Shown here one piece after another: positions 44,748 through 54,545 of a stretch of 64,000 nucleotides of DNA (the first letter of the stretch is position 1; each line of letters begins with the position of its first letter). The notes beneath the pieces are model-generated. The model did no database searches. It was not told the DNA's origin and was given only the letters and a program-made list of their open reading frames with translations. Origin of the DNA: Sphingobacterium thalpophilum (GTDB lineage Bacteria; Bacteroidota; Bacteroidia; Sphingobacteriales; Sphingobacteriaceae); NCBI GenBank assembly GCA_945878525.1, contig CAMCTU010000002.1, positions 1 through 64,000 on the forward strand, in the 5' to 3' direction. The position numbers were made by a program, and so were the translations under genes.

Positions 44748-46649
44748 TTAGTATGCACGTTGATTCTTCCCTTCCATCCAGTTCATAAAGGCTTTATTTA
44801 CTACCTTATTACCTCCCGGTGTTGGATAATTCCCGGAGAAATACCAATCTCCAAGATGGGCGGGAATTGCCTTATGAAGATTATCTAGCGTTTGATAGAT
44901 TACTTTAACCTCTGTTTTAATTTCCTTTGGAGTAATAATTTTTGCAATTCTGTCAGATATTTCCTGATCAGTAAATTGACTGTAGATTTCCTGTACAAAA
45001 TTGACAGTTTGCATATTTCCAAGCCTCTCAGATGCTATACAATTCTGATAAACCCTTTCAATGATATCTTCTCTACCCGTTTCCCTCAAAAGTGAAATAG
45101 CAGCTTCAAATGCTACAAACTCACCCATTCTTGACATATCAATGCCATAACAATCAGGATACCTGATCTGCGGGGCCGAAGAAACAACAATAATTCGTTT
45201 AGGTCCTAACCTATCCAGTATTTTAAGAATGCTTTGCTTCAAAGTTGTACCTCTGACTATAGAATCGTCAAGCACCACTAGATTATCAGATCCTTTGTTA
45301 ATTAATCCATAAGTGGTATCATACACATGGGCTACCATATCCTGGCGATCAGCATCTTGCGTAATAAAAGTTCGAAGCTTTACATCTTTTATCGCAATTT
45401 TCTCAATCCTTGCAGACATATTCAGAACTTCTTCAAGTTCGCTGTCTGAAATCTTTTCTGAGCGGTTTAATAGAATATCTTTTTGATAATCTCTTAAAAA
45501 TTTATGAACTCCTTCAACCATCCCATAAAAAGCTACTTCAGCAGTATTGGGGATGTAAGAAAAAACAGTGTTCTTAAGATCATAGTTTATTTCGTTGAAT
45601 ATCTGCGGACAAAGAATGAGTCCGAGCTGCTTTCGCTCACGATATATGTCTGCATCACTTCCTCTGGAAAAATAAATCCGTTCAAAAGAACATGATTTTT
45701 GTATTTCGGGTTCCCGGAAAAGCTCTTCGGTTACCTTGCCGTTCTTTTTAATAATGAGTGCATGTCCGGGCTTGATTTCCTTAACTAATTCTAGTGGAAT
45801 ATTAAATGCAGTTTGTATGGCAGGGCGTTCAGAAGTAACAATTACTATTTCATCATCATGGTAATAAAATGCAGGCCTGATTCCAACCGGATCGCGCATT
45901 ACAAAAGCATCTCCATGTCCCAAAATACCACTAATCGTATATCCACCGTCCCATGTCTTTGCCGAACGACGAAGGATAGATGCTACATCAATATGCTCAG
46001 CAATTTGATGGCTGATTTCCTCATTAGAAAAACCATCATTTTTATATTTATCGAATAATATCTGATTTTCTGTATCGAGAAAGTGTCCGATCTTTTCAAG
46101 GACTGTCACCGTATCGGTTCTTTCCTTAGGATGCTGTCCTAATTCAAATAATTGCTCAAGTAATTCATCAACATTTGTCATGTTGAAATTACCGCTCACA
46201 ACTAGATTTCTTGTCATCCAGTTATTTTGACGTAAAAAGGGATGACAGCTCTCAATACTATTTTTCCCATGAGTACCATAACGTAAATGCCCCATGAGTA
46301 CTTCACCAGTAAAACTTATATTGTCCTTTAACCAATCAGCATCCTGTAATAATTCAGGTGATTCATTATGAACATCAACAAACTTCTTTTGAACATATTC
46401 GAAGATCTCTGCAACTGCATTGGCCCCCATCGAACGATGACGACTTATATATCGTTTCCCTGGCTGAACATCCAGTTTGATTGTAGCAATACCTGCACCG
46501 TCCTGTCCTCTATTGTGCTGCTTTTCCATAAGCAAATACAATTTGTTAATCCCATAAAGTGCTGTTCCATATTTTTGCTGGTAATAAGATAAAGGTTTTA
46601 ACAGACGGATAAGTGCAATGCCGCACTCATGTTTAATCGAATCGCTCAT
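44748..46649 (-). CDS. purF: Amidophosphoribosyltransferase (long Bacteroidota form)
   Basis: 633 residues against about 470-510 in other bacteria. PurF moves the glutamine amide to PRPP, the first step of purine synthesis. The mature N-terminal nucleophile would be Cys9 (MSDSIKHEC-GIALIRL), which implies removal of eight residues, as in class II enzymes. GEVLMGHLRYGTHGKNSIES and GGYTISGILGHGDAFVMRDP are glutaminase motifs. The phosphoribosyl domain has VVLDDSIVRGTTLKQSILKI (PRPP loop). The extra length lies in an insert between the two domains (about 330-420) and a C-terminal extension of about 90 residues. The upstream region has TACTTTTA, near a -7 box. No cysteine cluster typical of an Fe-S form is obvious. 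Confidence 0.92.
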   Translation of the reverse strand: MSDSIKHECGIALIRLLKPLSYYQQKYGTALYGINKLYLLMEKQHNRGQDGAGIATIKLDVQPGKRYISRHRSMGANAVAEIFEYVQKKFVDVHNESPELLQDADWLKDNISFTGEVLMGHLRYGTHGKNSIESCHPFLRQNNWMTRNLVVSGNFNMTNVDELLEQLFELGQHPKERTDTVTVLEKIGHFLDTENQILFDKYKNDGFSNEEISHQIAEHIDVASILRRSAKTWDGGYTISGILGHGDAFVMRDPVGIRPAFYYHDDEIVIVTSERPAIQTAFNIPLELVKEIKPGHALIIKKNGKVTEELFREPEIQKSCSFERIYFSRGSDADIYRERKQLGLILCPQIFNEINYDLKNTVFSYIPNTAEVAFYGMVEGVHKFLRDYQKDILLNRSEKISDSELEEVLNMSARIEKIAIKDVKLRTFITQDADRQDMVAHVYDTTYGLINKGSDNLVVLDDSIVRGTTLKQSILKILDRLGPKRIIVVSSAPQIRYPDCYGIDMSRMGEFVAFEAAISLLRETGREDIIERVYQNCIASERLGNMQTVNFVQEIYSQFTDQEISDRIAKIITPKEIKTEVKVIYQTLDNLHKAIPAHLGDWYFSGNYPTPGGNKVVNKAFMNWMEGKNQRAY

Positions 46650-46752
46650 AGTTATTTCTGAGATTATAAAAGTAGATATTTAATACCTATTAAGCCAATG
46701 AAATCATTCGTAATTCGTATTAAATGCAATATAATTTGGCAGTTGAACTCCA

Positions 46753-48252
46753 TTAAATGAGTTGCTCCAGGAGTGATGGAAAAATTGTCAAAAGAAGTAG
46801 CATAAATGCAAGAAAAACGCCCAAATACACTTTTGGAGACTGAAGTGAGAGTTGAACCGGATTAGATGAATCTCTTAAAAATGCGTTCAAAGGAATTTTT
46901 AAATAATAAAACAAAGACACAACAGTACTTATTGATGCAATAATAATCATGATCAACAACAATGTTGTACCGGATAAATTATAGGCTTCCAGTGCGGAAG
47001 AGAACACTAAAAATTTAGCTGTAAACCCAACAGTAGGTGGTAAACCTGTGAGCGATAGCAGAACAATCAAAAAACTAATCATTAATATGCTATTCTGCTT
47101 ACCCAAGCCTTTTAGTTCATCAATGAGTTGCTTCCCGGTTTTTTCCTCAATTTCATCAATCATTATAAATGCCGCCATATTCATAATCACATAAATTGCC
47201 ATGTAAAAAATGATTGCTTTAAAGCCTCCTGCCGAAAAAACAAATAATGCCATCAGCATAAATCCGGTATGAGCAATTGAAGAATAGGCTAACATACGTT
47301 TGATGTTATTCTGCCAGATTGCGACAAAATTTCCAAGCAACATGCTCAAGATGGCCAGAAAAGCGAGAAGAAAATTCCAATCTAAAATACTTTTACTTAA
47401 GCCTTCAGATCTCTGATCATAGAAAATTTCAAGAAAATTAATAAGAATAGCAAAACCTGCAATTTTAGGTGCGGTTGATAAGAAGGCGGTGACAGGTGTA
47501 GGAGCTCCTTCATAAACATCCGGAGACCAGAAATGCAGAGGTACAAGTGATAATTTGAATGCGATTCCGATGAAAACCATCAAAAAGGCCAAACCTGAAG
47601 AAATGAGAGGTATATTTTTTAAACCAGCAATAAATGAAGGATCATTTAAGAAAAGGGTTCCGGTAAATCCATACAACAATGAAATTCCATATAACATTAT
47701 AGCGGAACAAACTGCTCCAAATAAAGCATATTTCATGGCTGCTTCTGTCTGCCTCTTCCCAGCAGATAAATATCCTACCATCAAATAAGAGCCTAGAGAT
47801 ACCATTTCCAAGGAAAGATAAACCATCAGCAAATTTACTGACATAGCCATCATATTCAGGCCCAGATGAACTGCAAGAAGTATTGCAAACATATCTCCAA
47901 AACCTTTATCATGATTCTGAAATGTTTTGTTAAAACGAATAAAAAGAACAAACAATACACTGGCTAAAGAAAACAGAAGTTTAAAAAGCACAGACAAATG
48001 ATTCAAGATAATCATTCCACCAAACAGAGGCGTACTATCGATTTTCAGAAAACTGACATTCAGATAGATTTCCAAGATTAAGGTAAAAAATACTACAATG
48101 AAGCTTAATTGGGGATAGCGCTTGCTAAAAAAAAGATCAGCCAGAATTACAAAAAGAAACCCCAAAACCAAACATAATTCGGCGCTTAAAAAGGGCAAAC
48201 TCGAAAGTGAATCCCGGATAGACAATGGAATATATGGAATCAGCTCATCCAT
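46753..48252 (-). CDS. nuoN: NADH-quinone oxidoreductase subunit N
   Basis: 499 residues, about 14 membrane helices, one of the three antiporter-like proton channels of complex I. Typical segments: LSLEMVSLGSYLMVGYLSAG (helix 5 Glu), AMKYALFGAVCSAIMLYGIS, LVPLHFWSPDVYEGAPTPVT (helix 7/8 Lys region), and NNIKRMLAYSSIAHTGFML. It is the last gene of the nuoH-N block, overlapping nuoM by one base, and is followed by 103 bp without a strong terminator before purF. Confidence 0.96.
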   Translation of the reverse strand: MDELIPYIPLSIRDSLSSLPFLSAELCLVLGFLFVILADLFFSKRYPQLSFIVVFFTLILEIYLNVSFLKIDSTPLFGGMIILNHLSVLFKLLFSLASVLFVLFIRFNKTFQNHDKGFGDMFAILLAVHLGLNMMAMSVNLLMVYLSLEMVSLGSYLMVGYLSAGKRQTEAAMKYALFGAVCSAIMLYGISLLYGFTGTLFLNDPSFIAGLKNIPLISSGLAFLMVFIGIAFKLSLVPLHFWSPDVYEGAPTPVTAFLSTAPKIAGFAILINFLEIFYDQRSEGLSKSILDWNFLLAFLAILSMLLGNFVAIWQNNIKRMLAYSSIAHTGFMLMALFVFSAGGFKAIIFYMAIYVIMNMAAFIMIDEIEEKTGKQLIDELKGLGKQNSILMISFLIVLLSLTGLPPTVGFTAKFLVFSSALEAYNLSGTTLLLIMIIIASISTVVSLFYYLKIPLNAFLRDSSNPVQLSLQSPKVYLGVFLAFMLLLLTIFPSLLEQLI

Positions 48253-49847
48253 TATCTTGTAATTAACTGAACCAAGGCCAGAACTGAAGCATTCATTTTA
48301 CCAAACAACAGGGATGGAAATATCCCCAACAGCAGAGCGAGTACTGCCAAAGGCACCAATGCAAATTTCTCTCTAGTATTGACATCGACTAACTGATGCC
48401 TCCAGGATTCACCTCCTTTTAAATGAAGCTGACCAAAGAACATACGCTGTAATGTCCAGAGGAAATAGGCAGCACTTAGCAAAATCCCAACAGAGGCTCC
48501 AATTGCCATCCATCTTGGCAACAAACCATTGACATCCTCTGAAGTAAAAGAACCAATCAATGTAAAGGCTTCGGCCATGAAAGCAGAAAATCCCGGTAAA
48601 CCCAGAGATGCAAAAAAGGCAATCATTACAAAAAATGTAAATTGAGGCATCAAGTTGGCCAAACCTCTGAAATTAGAAATTTCGCGATCATGAACCCTAC
48701 TATAAATCATTCCTACAAGAAAGAAGAGCATAGCCGAGAGCCCACCATGGCTTATCATCTGTAACATTGCACCGCTTACGCCTTCTGTAGTTGAAGAAGC
48801 AATACCAAGCAATACAAAGCCCATGTGTGAAACAGATGAATAAGCAATCAAGCGCTTTAAATCAGTTTGAGCCAAAGCATTCAACGCTCCATAAAGGATT
48901 GAAATAAGTCCGATTAGACCAATCCACCAGGCAGACTGAACAGCAGAATCAGGGAAGATGCTAAAGCAAACTCTAAGAATACCATAACCTCCAACTTTGA
49001 GCAAGAGACCCGCCAGAATAATTGAAACAGGAGTTGGGGCCTCTACGTGTGCATCTGGTAACCAAGTATGTAGCGGAACGATTGGAACTTTGATAGCAAA
49101 AGCAATAAAAAGCACAATAAAAGCGAGTAATCGGGCAGAAATTCCCAAAATACTTTGCCCAGCAATGGCTGAAAAGATAGAATCCGGAATATAATTCTCC
49201 GGATTCATCATAAGAATCATGTTAAAGGTGTGGTTCCCTGTAGCAGGATTCAAAACGGAAAAATACAATCCGATAATGACAAGCAGCATGAATACCGAAC
49301 CAAATAACGTATACAGAAAAAATTTAATAGCCGCATATTCCCTTCTCACTCCACCCCACATCCCTATCAGGAAATAAAGTGGCAACAACATCAATTCGTA
49401 AAAAATATAAAAAAGGAAAAAGTCAAGAGCACAAAAAACCCCCATTACCGCCGTGTTAAGCAAAAGAAACAAGGAAAAATATGCTTTTAAATTGGTTTTA
49501 ATTTCCCAAGATGCCAGAGTGGCAACAAACATCACCAATGCAGATAACATTAAAAATGGCATGGATAAACCATCGATACCCAGGAAATAATCGATTTCAA
49601 GTTTGCCTATGCTTCCAAGATCAAGGCGGATCCAAGATAATTTTTCAATAAACTGAAACTCATCTTCCTTATTTATACCTGCCGTAGATTTATTGAAATT
49701 GATATAGATAAACAAGCTCAATAAAAATTGAATCAAACTGACAAAAAGGCTAATGTACTTAAACCTCTGATTAAAGCCCGAGGGAAGAACCAGAATCAGC
49801 AAGGCCGCTGCAATTGGCAGAAATATGAGTATCGATAGCAAATTCAT
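48252..49847 (-). CDS. nuoM: NADH-quinone oxidoreductase subunit M
   Basis: 531 residues, about 14 membrane helices, antiporter-like subunit of the complex I membrane arm. Signatures: FYIFYELMLLPLYFLIGMWG (Glu of the proton path), AIKFFLYTLFGSVFMLLVII, VPIVPLHTWLPDAHVEAPTP and TDLKRLIAYSSVSHMGFVLL. It overlaps nuoN by one base and follows nuoL after 49 bp, the only real gap in the block. Length and order are normal. Confidence 0.97.
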   Translation of the reverse strand: MNLLSILIFLPIAAALLILVLPSGFNQRFKYISLFVSLIQFLLSLFIYINFNKSTAGINKEDEFQFIEKLSWIRLDLGSIGKLEIDYFLGIDGLSMPFLMLSALVMFVATLASWEIKTNLKAYFSLFLLLNTAVMGVFCALDFFLFYIFYELMLLPLYFLIGMWGGVRREYAAIKFFLYTLFGSVFMLLVIIGLYFSVLNPATGNHTFNMILMMNPENYIPDSIFSAIAGQSILGISARLLAFIVLFIAFAIKVPIVPLHTWLPDAHVEAPTPVSIILAGLLLKVGGYGILRVCFSIFPDSAVQSAWWIGLIGLISILYGALNALAQTDLKRLIAYSSVSHMGFVLLGIASSTTEGVSGAMLQMISHGGLSAMLFFLVGMIYSRVHDREISNFRGLANLMPQFTFFVMIAFFASLGLPGFSAFMAEAFTLIGSFTSEDVNGLLPRWMAIGASVGILLSAAYFLWTLQRMFFGQLHLKGGESWRHQLVDVNTREKFALVPLAVLALLLGIFPSLLFGKMNASVLALVQLITR

Positions 49848-49896
49848 ATTGAGACTCCCAAAAATAAAATTACGGACACGAACAACTGAAATAATC

Positions 49897-51936
49897 TCAT
49901 ATCAGATAGCTTAAAATAAAAAATGATAGTACAAAGAGTAACATTGTTATAAGGTAATGCTGTAATCTGCCCGATTGAAAAGTTCTAAAAAACCGGCCAA
50001 GATATTCTGAGAATAATCCGCTTGCATTCACCAAACCATCAATAACTTTTCTATCAAACCACTGAGCCATAGAAGATAATATTTTAGTAATCGTTGCCAT
50101 ACTGATCACTAAACCATCGATCACGACACTATCAAACTGATAGATGATTTGGGCCAGCTTTCCAACTGATTTGACAAACATAAAATCATAAATCTCATTA
50201 AAATACCATGCCCTGTTTGAAATCTGATAAAGCCAGGAGCCAAAAGTAAATTTTAAACCTTTATCAAGGACATAGATTTTATATGCAAACACGATCAATA
50301 AAATTGAGCCTGAATTAATAATCAAAGGTACCAGCCAGTGAAAAATACTAATTTCTTTAATTGCAGATAACTGAAACCCCTTCCATAGCCATGAAGTTTC
50401 AAAAGAAGCAGGATTAAAAGCAAAAACTATAAAAGTGCAAAAAAATGATAGAATAATTAAAACATAGGTCATCGAACCAGGAGAATCATGGATGTTAGCT
50501 AGTTTATCAAACTTAATTTCGCGAGATTCTGCGAAAAAGACTCTGAATATAAGTCTGAAAATATAAAAAGCGGTCAACCAGGATGTCAATACCATAATCC
50601 AGGGAAGAGTACCAAACACGCCATCCCGCGAAGCAGCCCATTCGAATGTCCTGATGAGAATGGAATCTTTAGAAAGAAAACCTGATGTTAATGGTAATCC
50701 AACGAGAGCCGCTGAGGCAAAACACATCCCTAAAAATGCAAAAGGCATTCTTTTACTCAATCCACCCATAAAACGGATATCCTGATAATCGAAACTATGA
50801 CTATTTTTTTCGCTGTAATGATGCAACTGATGAATCACTGACCCAGCAGCAAGAAACAAAAGACATTTAAAAAATGCATGTGTAGTTAAATGAAATATGC
50901 TCTCTGAATAAGCTCCAATTCCTAAAGCCATAACCATAAAGCCTAATTGAGAAATTGTGGAATAAGCTAGAATTCGTTTGATATCGTTTTGAGTTAATGC
51001 AATCGTCGCGGCCATAAATGCCGTAAATGCACCAATACAAACCATTACATCCAACACCAGAGGATCAAAAACAGAATAAACACGGGCGATCAGAAATACC
51101 CCGGCTGCAACCATGGTAGCTGCGTGTATGAGCGAAGAAACTGATGTAGGTCCCTCCATTGCATCAGGAAGCCAGGTATGTAGTGGAAATTGGGCAGATT
51201 TAGCCATTGCACCAAGAAAAAATGAAAAACCAGCTATACTGAGCCATATGGCAGGCATTTGTCTTGAACCACTTATCCATAAATTATTTTCAATAAGTGA
51301 AGAACTTAACAAACCCCCATCTCCAAAAAGACTGATCAGATCAAGTGTTTGAAATTGGGTATAAATAATCAGGATTCCGGTCAAAAAACCCAAATCACCA
51401 ATTCTGTTCATGATAAATGCTTTTTTGGCCGCCTGCGATGCCGCATTTTTACTAAACCAAAAACCAATTAGGAGGTAGGATGAAAAACCAACCAATTCCC
51501 AGAACAGATAAATTAACAATAAACTATCAGAAATTACCAGGCCAATCATAGAAAAGCAAAACAAACCCAAATAAGCCCAATACCTATTTAAATTAGGGTC
51601 ATTTTTCATGTATTCACGTGAATAAATATGAACCAAAACTGAGATACCGGAAACCAGAACCATCATGAGAACACTCAGATTATTCAAAAGTATCCCAGCG
51701 AAAAACTGAACTTTACCTATTTGAAACCAGGATATTTGAAAATGTTCAGGTTCGGCGTTCCAGATTTGTAAAAACAAGTGCAGCGCCAAAAGAAAAGACA
51801 AAGAAATGGATGCTAATGCGAAATTGGCACCTTCCTTCTTGTTGAATAAAAGTATAAAAACAAACGAAAAGAAAGGCATTATTGCTACCAAGAAGGCAAT
51901 TAATCCTGTATTTTCTACAAAGTTTAGTACTTCCAT
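49897..51936 (-). CDS. nuoL: NADH-quinone oxidoreductase subunit L
   Basis: 679 residues, the distal antiporter-like subunit. The core motifs LIYLFWELVGFSSYLLIGFW, AKSAQFPLHTWLPDAMEGPT and NDIKRILAYSTISQLGFMVM are intact. The C-terminal part should include the long lateral helix that clamps the membrane arm (about 530-610) and a last membrane helix (YLITMLLFVLSFFILSYLI). It overlaps nuoK by one base. Confidence 0.97.
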   Translation of the reverse strand: MEVLNFVENTGLIAFLVAIMPFFSFVFILLFNKKEGANFALASISLSFLLALHLFLQIWNAEPEHFQISWFQIGKVQFFAGILLNNLSVLMMVLVSGISVLVHIYSREYMKNDPNLNRYWAYLGLFCFSMIGLVISDSLLLIYLFWELVGFSSYLLIGFWFSKNAASQAAKKAFIMNRIGDLGFLTGILIIYTQFQTLDLISLFGDGGLLSSSLIENNLWISGSRQMPAIWLSIAGFSFFLGAMAKSAQFPLHTWLPDAMEGPTSVSSLIHAATMVAAGVFLIARVYSVFDPLVLDVMVCIGAFTAFMAATIALTQNDIKRILAYSTISQLGFMVMALGIGAYSESIFHLTTHAFFKCLLFLAAGSVIHQLHHYSEKNSHSFDYQDIRFMGGLSKRMPFAFLGMCFASAALVGLPLTSGFLSKDSILIRTFEWAASRDGVFGTLPWIMVLTSWLTAFYIFRLIFRVFFAESREIKFDKLANIHDSPGSMTYVLIILSFFCTFIVFAFNPASFETSWLWKGFQLSAIKEISIFHWLVPLIINSGSILLIVFAYKIYVLDKGLKFTFGSWLYQISNRAWYFNEIYDFMFVKSVGKLAQIIYQFDSVVIDGLVISMATITKILSSMAQWFDRKVIDGLVNASGLFSEYLGRFFRTFQSGRLQHYLITMLLFVLSFFILSYLI

Positions 51937-52241
51937 TAATTCTTTAAAGTATCAGTTTTAGTTGGGTCTATTGACTTGAAATATTTGTATACATTTAAAA
52001 TAATAGCCAGTGCTACAGCTACTCCCGCCGCAGCAAGAACAATTGCGAATAAAGCAAACATCTGCCCACCACCGGATATTTTATCATACTTTCCAAAAGC
52101 AACAAAATTCAAAACTGCTGCATTGATCATAAACTCGATACCTATCAGAATTTGAATTGCATTTCTCCTGGTCAGCACTGCGTACAAACCTATACAAAAC
52201 AGGCTGGCACTGATTAACATAAAGTGTTCAACCGGAATCAT
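51936..52241 (-). CDS. nuoK: NADH-quinone oxidoreductase subunit K
   Basis: 101 residues with three membrane helices. Conserved glutamates are in LIGIEFMINAAVLNFVAFGK (helix 2) and the helix-3 region FALFAIVLAAAGVAVALAII follows. The N-terminus MIPVEHFMLISASLFCIGLY is standard. It overlaps nuoJ by four bases (ATGA) and nuoL by one. Confidence 0.96.
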   Translation of the reverse strand: MIPVEHFMLISASLFCIGLYAVLTRRNAIQILIGIEFMINAAVLNFVAFGKYDKISGGGQMFALFAIVLAAAGVAVALAIILNVYKYFKSIDPTKTDTLKN

Positions 52242-52777
52242 TCTTTACCCCCCTTTCTTGCGAGATGTGCTGCGCCAATCAATACCATCAAAAGAAATAT
52301 AGAAAGTATTTCAAAAGGAAGCAGATAAGTTGTCATGATATGAATACCTATTTGATTTGCGGTATTATCATTTGAATTGATGGGTAAACTTTCCTGCATC
52401 CATGATAATTGGTTAAAATCAGTTTTGATTATAACCACAAACAATATAAACAGGAATAAAATACTTGTTAAAATTCCGGCAAAATGATTGAATTTGAAGC
52501 CTGAAACTGCTGGCTTTATACTATTAAGCAATTCCCTGCTGGATAACATAAATGCAAAAAGCATGAGCACTAATACTCCTCCGGCATAAATAACTACCTG
52601 TGTCAATGCAATAAAATCAGCCAAAGCAAATAAATACAGTGCCGCAAGGGAAAAAAGTGTGACAAAAAACAGAAAAATACTTCTCACCAAATTTCTCATC
52701 AATACAACCTTTAGTGCGGAAATCAACACAGAAACAGCAAAGAAATAAAATAGAATCTGTTCTTGTTCCATGATCAA
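52238..52777 (-). CDS. nuoJ: NADH-quinone oxidoreductase subunit J
   Basis: 179 residues with five membrane helices. ADFIALTQVVIYAGGVLVLM carries the conserved pi-bulge tyrosine/glycine of helix 3, preceded by RNLVRSIFLFFVTLFSLAAL. The ORF opens MIMEQEQ; either ATG is possible. Overlaps of four bases with both nuoI and nuoK indicate coupled translation. Confidence 0.95.
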   Translation of the reverse strand: MIMEQEQILFYFFAVSVLISALKVVLMRNLVRSIFLFFVTLFSLAALYLFALADFIALTQVVIYAGGVLVLMLFAFMLSSRELLNSIKPAVSGFKFNHFAGILTSILFLFILFVVIIKTDFNQLSWMQESLPINSNDNTANQIGIHIMTTYLLPFEILSIFLLMVLIGAAHLARKGGKE

Positions 52778-53370
52778 TTTTGGATTTTCTGTTGCATCGC
52801 AGCTTCCTTTGCTGCCAATCGCTCTGCGTTAAGTTTTTCGATGGCAAAACGTTTATCGGAAGCATCTTCCGGGGTCATTTCTGAGAACTTATAAATCATT
52901 CCCTTTAAATCAGGCATACTCCTATCGTAGGTGTCTGTCATAACAAGGCACTCAGTGGGGCAAACAACGGTACACAAACCACAATACATACATTTTGCCA
53001 TATCTATATCAAACTTTGCGGCATACAGACGCTTTGTTGTACCATCTGAAGTTTTTCCGATCGCCTCGGTAGCTTTGATGCTCTCGATATCAATACAATC
53101 AACCGGACAAATTTTGGCGCAGAGATCGCAAACAATACAATCATCCATTTCAACATCCAATTGATACCTTCCAAGCTCAGGTACCGGTAATTTCTGATGA
53201 GGATATTGGATGGTTGTAATTCCACTGTCTTGTATAAAATAATCCTTGTCTGTAATGGATATCACTTTCCTGCTTTCTCTTGCAGCAAAGAAATGAGCCA
53301 TTGTCAGACCTAATCCTTTAAAAACAGTTTTGAATGCATGTAATACCTCTCTTACCATAGCATAGGTCAA
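52774..53370 (-). CDS. nuoI: NADH-quinone oxidoreductase subunit I (2[4Fe-4S])
   Basis: 198 residues. Two tetranuclear iron-sulphur motifs are complete: CIVCDLCAKICP and CMYCGLCTVVCP, clusters N6a and N6b, which carry electrons to the quinone site. The spacer PVDCIDIESIKATEAIGKTS is usual for the phylum. The C-terminal ERLAAKEAAMQQKIQN tail is charged. It is the only peripheral-arm subunit in this block; the others (A-G) are not in the window. Confidence 0.96.
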   Translation of the reverse strand: MTYAMVREVLHAFKTVFKGLGLTMAHFFAARESRKVISITDKDYFIQDSGITTIQYPHQKLPVPELGRYQLDVEMDDCIVCDLCAKICPVDCIDIESIKATEAIGKTSDGTTKRLYAAKFDIDMAKCMYCGLCTVVCPTECLVMTDTYDRSMPDLKGMIYKFSEMTPEDASDKRFAIEKLNAERLAAKEAAMQQKIQN

Positions 53371-53392
53371 AAAATTTAAATTCTATTTATTT

Positions 53393-54466
53393 TTACTGCA
53401 TAACTCCAAGCCGCCATAATCCTGAGACAAGCATACATAAAAACGCTAGCGGAGTCAGAACCTTCCAGCAAAAACTCATAAGCTGATCAACCCTTAATCT
53501 GGGAAGAGTCCACCTGATCCATATCTGTATTGCCACTACTAAAAGTGTCTTAATTAGAATCCAAAAAAATCCCCAGACCATCCCATTAGTCCAGGTAGCT
53601 AATTTTACTGAACCTATATTGGGTAGCGGACTATTCCATCCACCCAGAAATAATACCACACCTATTATCCCAACAAGAAACATCATGGAATATTCAGCAA
53701 GAAAAATAAATGCAAATCTAAGTCCGGAATATTCAACATGAAATCCTCCAACCAGTTCAGATTCAGCCTCCGGAATATCAAACGGAGCACGATTACATTC
53801 TGCCAGTGAGGCTATAAAGTAAATGATATAGGCAAGAATCAGATGTGGAGCCTGAAAAATATTCCAGGCAAGAAAGCCACCAACAGACTTGATTTCCCAG
53901 ATCCCCAGAAAATAAATATAATCAGTGCTGAGTAAACCCTGTTTCATAGAAATTTCCTGGAGATTCAGACTCTGTGCAATCATAACAGCAGAGATAAGCG
54001 CTACACCTGCAGGAATCTCATACGATATCATCTGCGCTACAGAGCGCATTGAACCTAAAAGAGCATATTTATTATTTGAGCCCCAACCTGCCATTAAAAT
54101 TCCTAGAGTCTCTATTGATAGGATGGCAAAAATATAATAAAGACCCAGATTGAGCGATGAAGGAATGATGCCGGTCGCCCATGGCAATGCCGCAAAGCCG
54201 AGATATACAGAAACAAAAATTACTATTGGAGCGAGTGTAAATAATATTTTATCAGCTGCTGTAGGAATGATAAATTCCTTTTGAAGCATTTTTACAATAT
54301 CTGCAAATGCTTGCAGGATACCATATTTTCCGACCTCCATAGGCCCAAGGCGGTCCTGAATAAATGCGGAAATTTTGCGTTCGGAATACACAGCAAAAAG
54401 AGTAAACAAAGCTGTGAATGCAAATAATGCGGTAGCAACTAATACATATATCAGATAGAAGGTCAA
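53393..54466 (-). CDS. nuoH: NADH-quinone oxidoreductase subunit H
   Basis: 357 residues, eight membrane helices, the subunit that forms the quinone chamber with NuoB/D. Typical motifs are YSERKISAFIQDRLGPMEVG, ADIVKMLQKEFIIPTAAD and ECNRAPFDIPEAESELVGGF (acidic loop), with WIRWTLPRLRVDQLMSFCWK near the end. The start codon is TTG (MTFYLIYVLV) at 54466; no ATG lies between it and Met46 and the N-terminal helix is needed, so TTG is taken as correct. A good -7 element lies 19 nt upstream, so nuoH is the first gene of its transcript. No nuoA-G precede it; murI is next upstream. Confidence 0.93.
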   Translation of the reverse strand: MTFYLIYVLVATALFAFTALFTLFAVYSERKISAFIQDRLGPMEVGKYGILQAFADIVKMLQKEFIIPTAADKILFTLAPIVIFVSVYLGFAALPWATGIIPSSLNLGLYYIFAILSIETLGILMAGWGSNNKYALLGSMRSVAQMISYEIPAGVALISAVMIAQSLNLQEISMKQGLLSTDYIYFLGIWEIKSVGGFLAWNIFQAPHLILAYIIYFIASLAECNRAPFDIPEAESELVGGFHVEYSGLRFAFIFLAEYSMMFLVGIIGVVLFLGGWNSPLPNIGSVKLATWTNGMVWGFFWILIKTLLVVAIQIWIRWTLPRLRVDQLMSFCWKVLTPLAFLCMLVSGLWRLGVMQ

Positions 54467-54485
54467 TTTACCGGGCTTATGTTCG

Positions 54486-54493
54486 CAAACTTA
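54486..54493 (-). promoter_or_regulatory. Promoter of the nuoHIJKLMN operon
   Basis: TAAGTTTG followed by C on the minus strand, an exact -7 match. The transcript would start near 54482, 16 nt before the TTG start of nuoH. A 7-bp dyad TATGCTT/AAGCATA (54499-54505, 54510-54516) lies just upstream, between the -7 and -33 positions, as an operator might. Confidence 0.6.
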
Positions 54494-54545
54494 AGTATTA
54501 TGCTTATAAAAGCATACTAAATCTATCTATTAAAAAGAATTTAAA

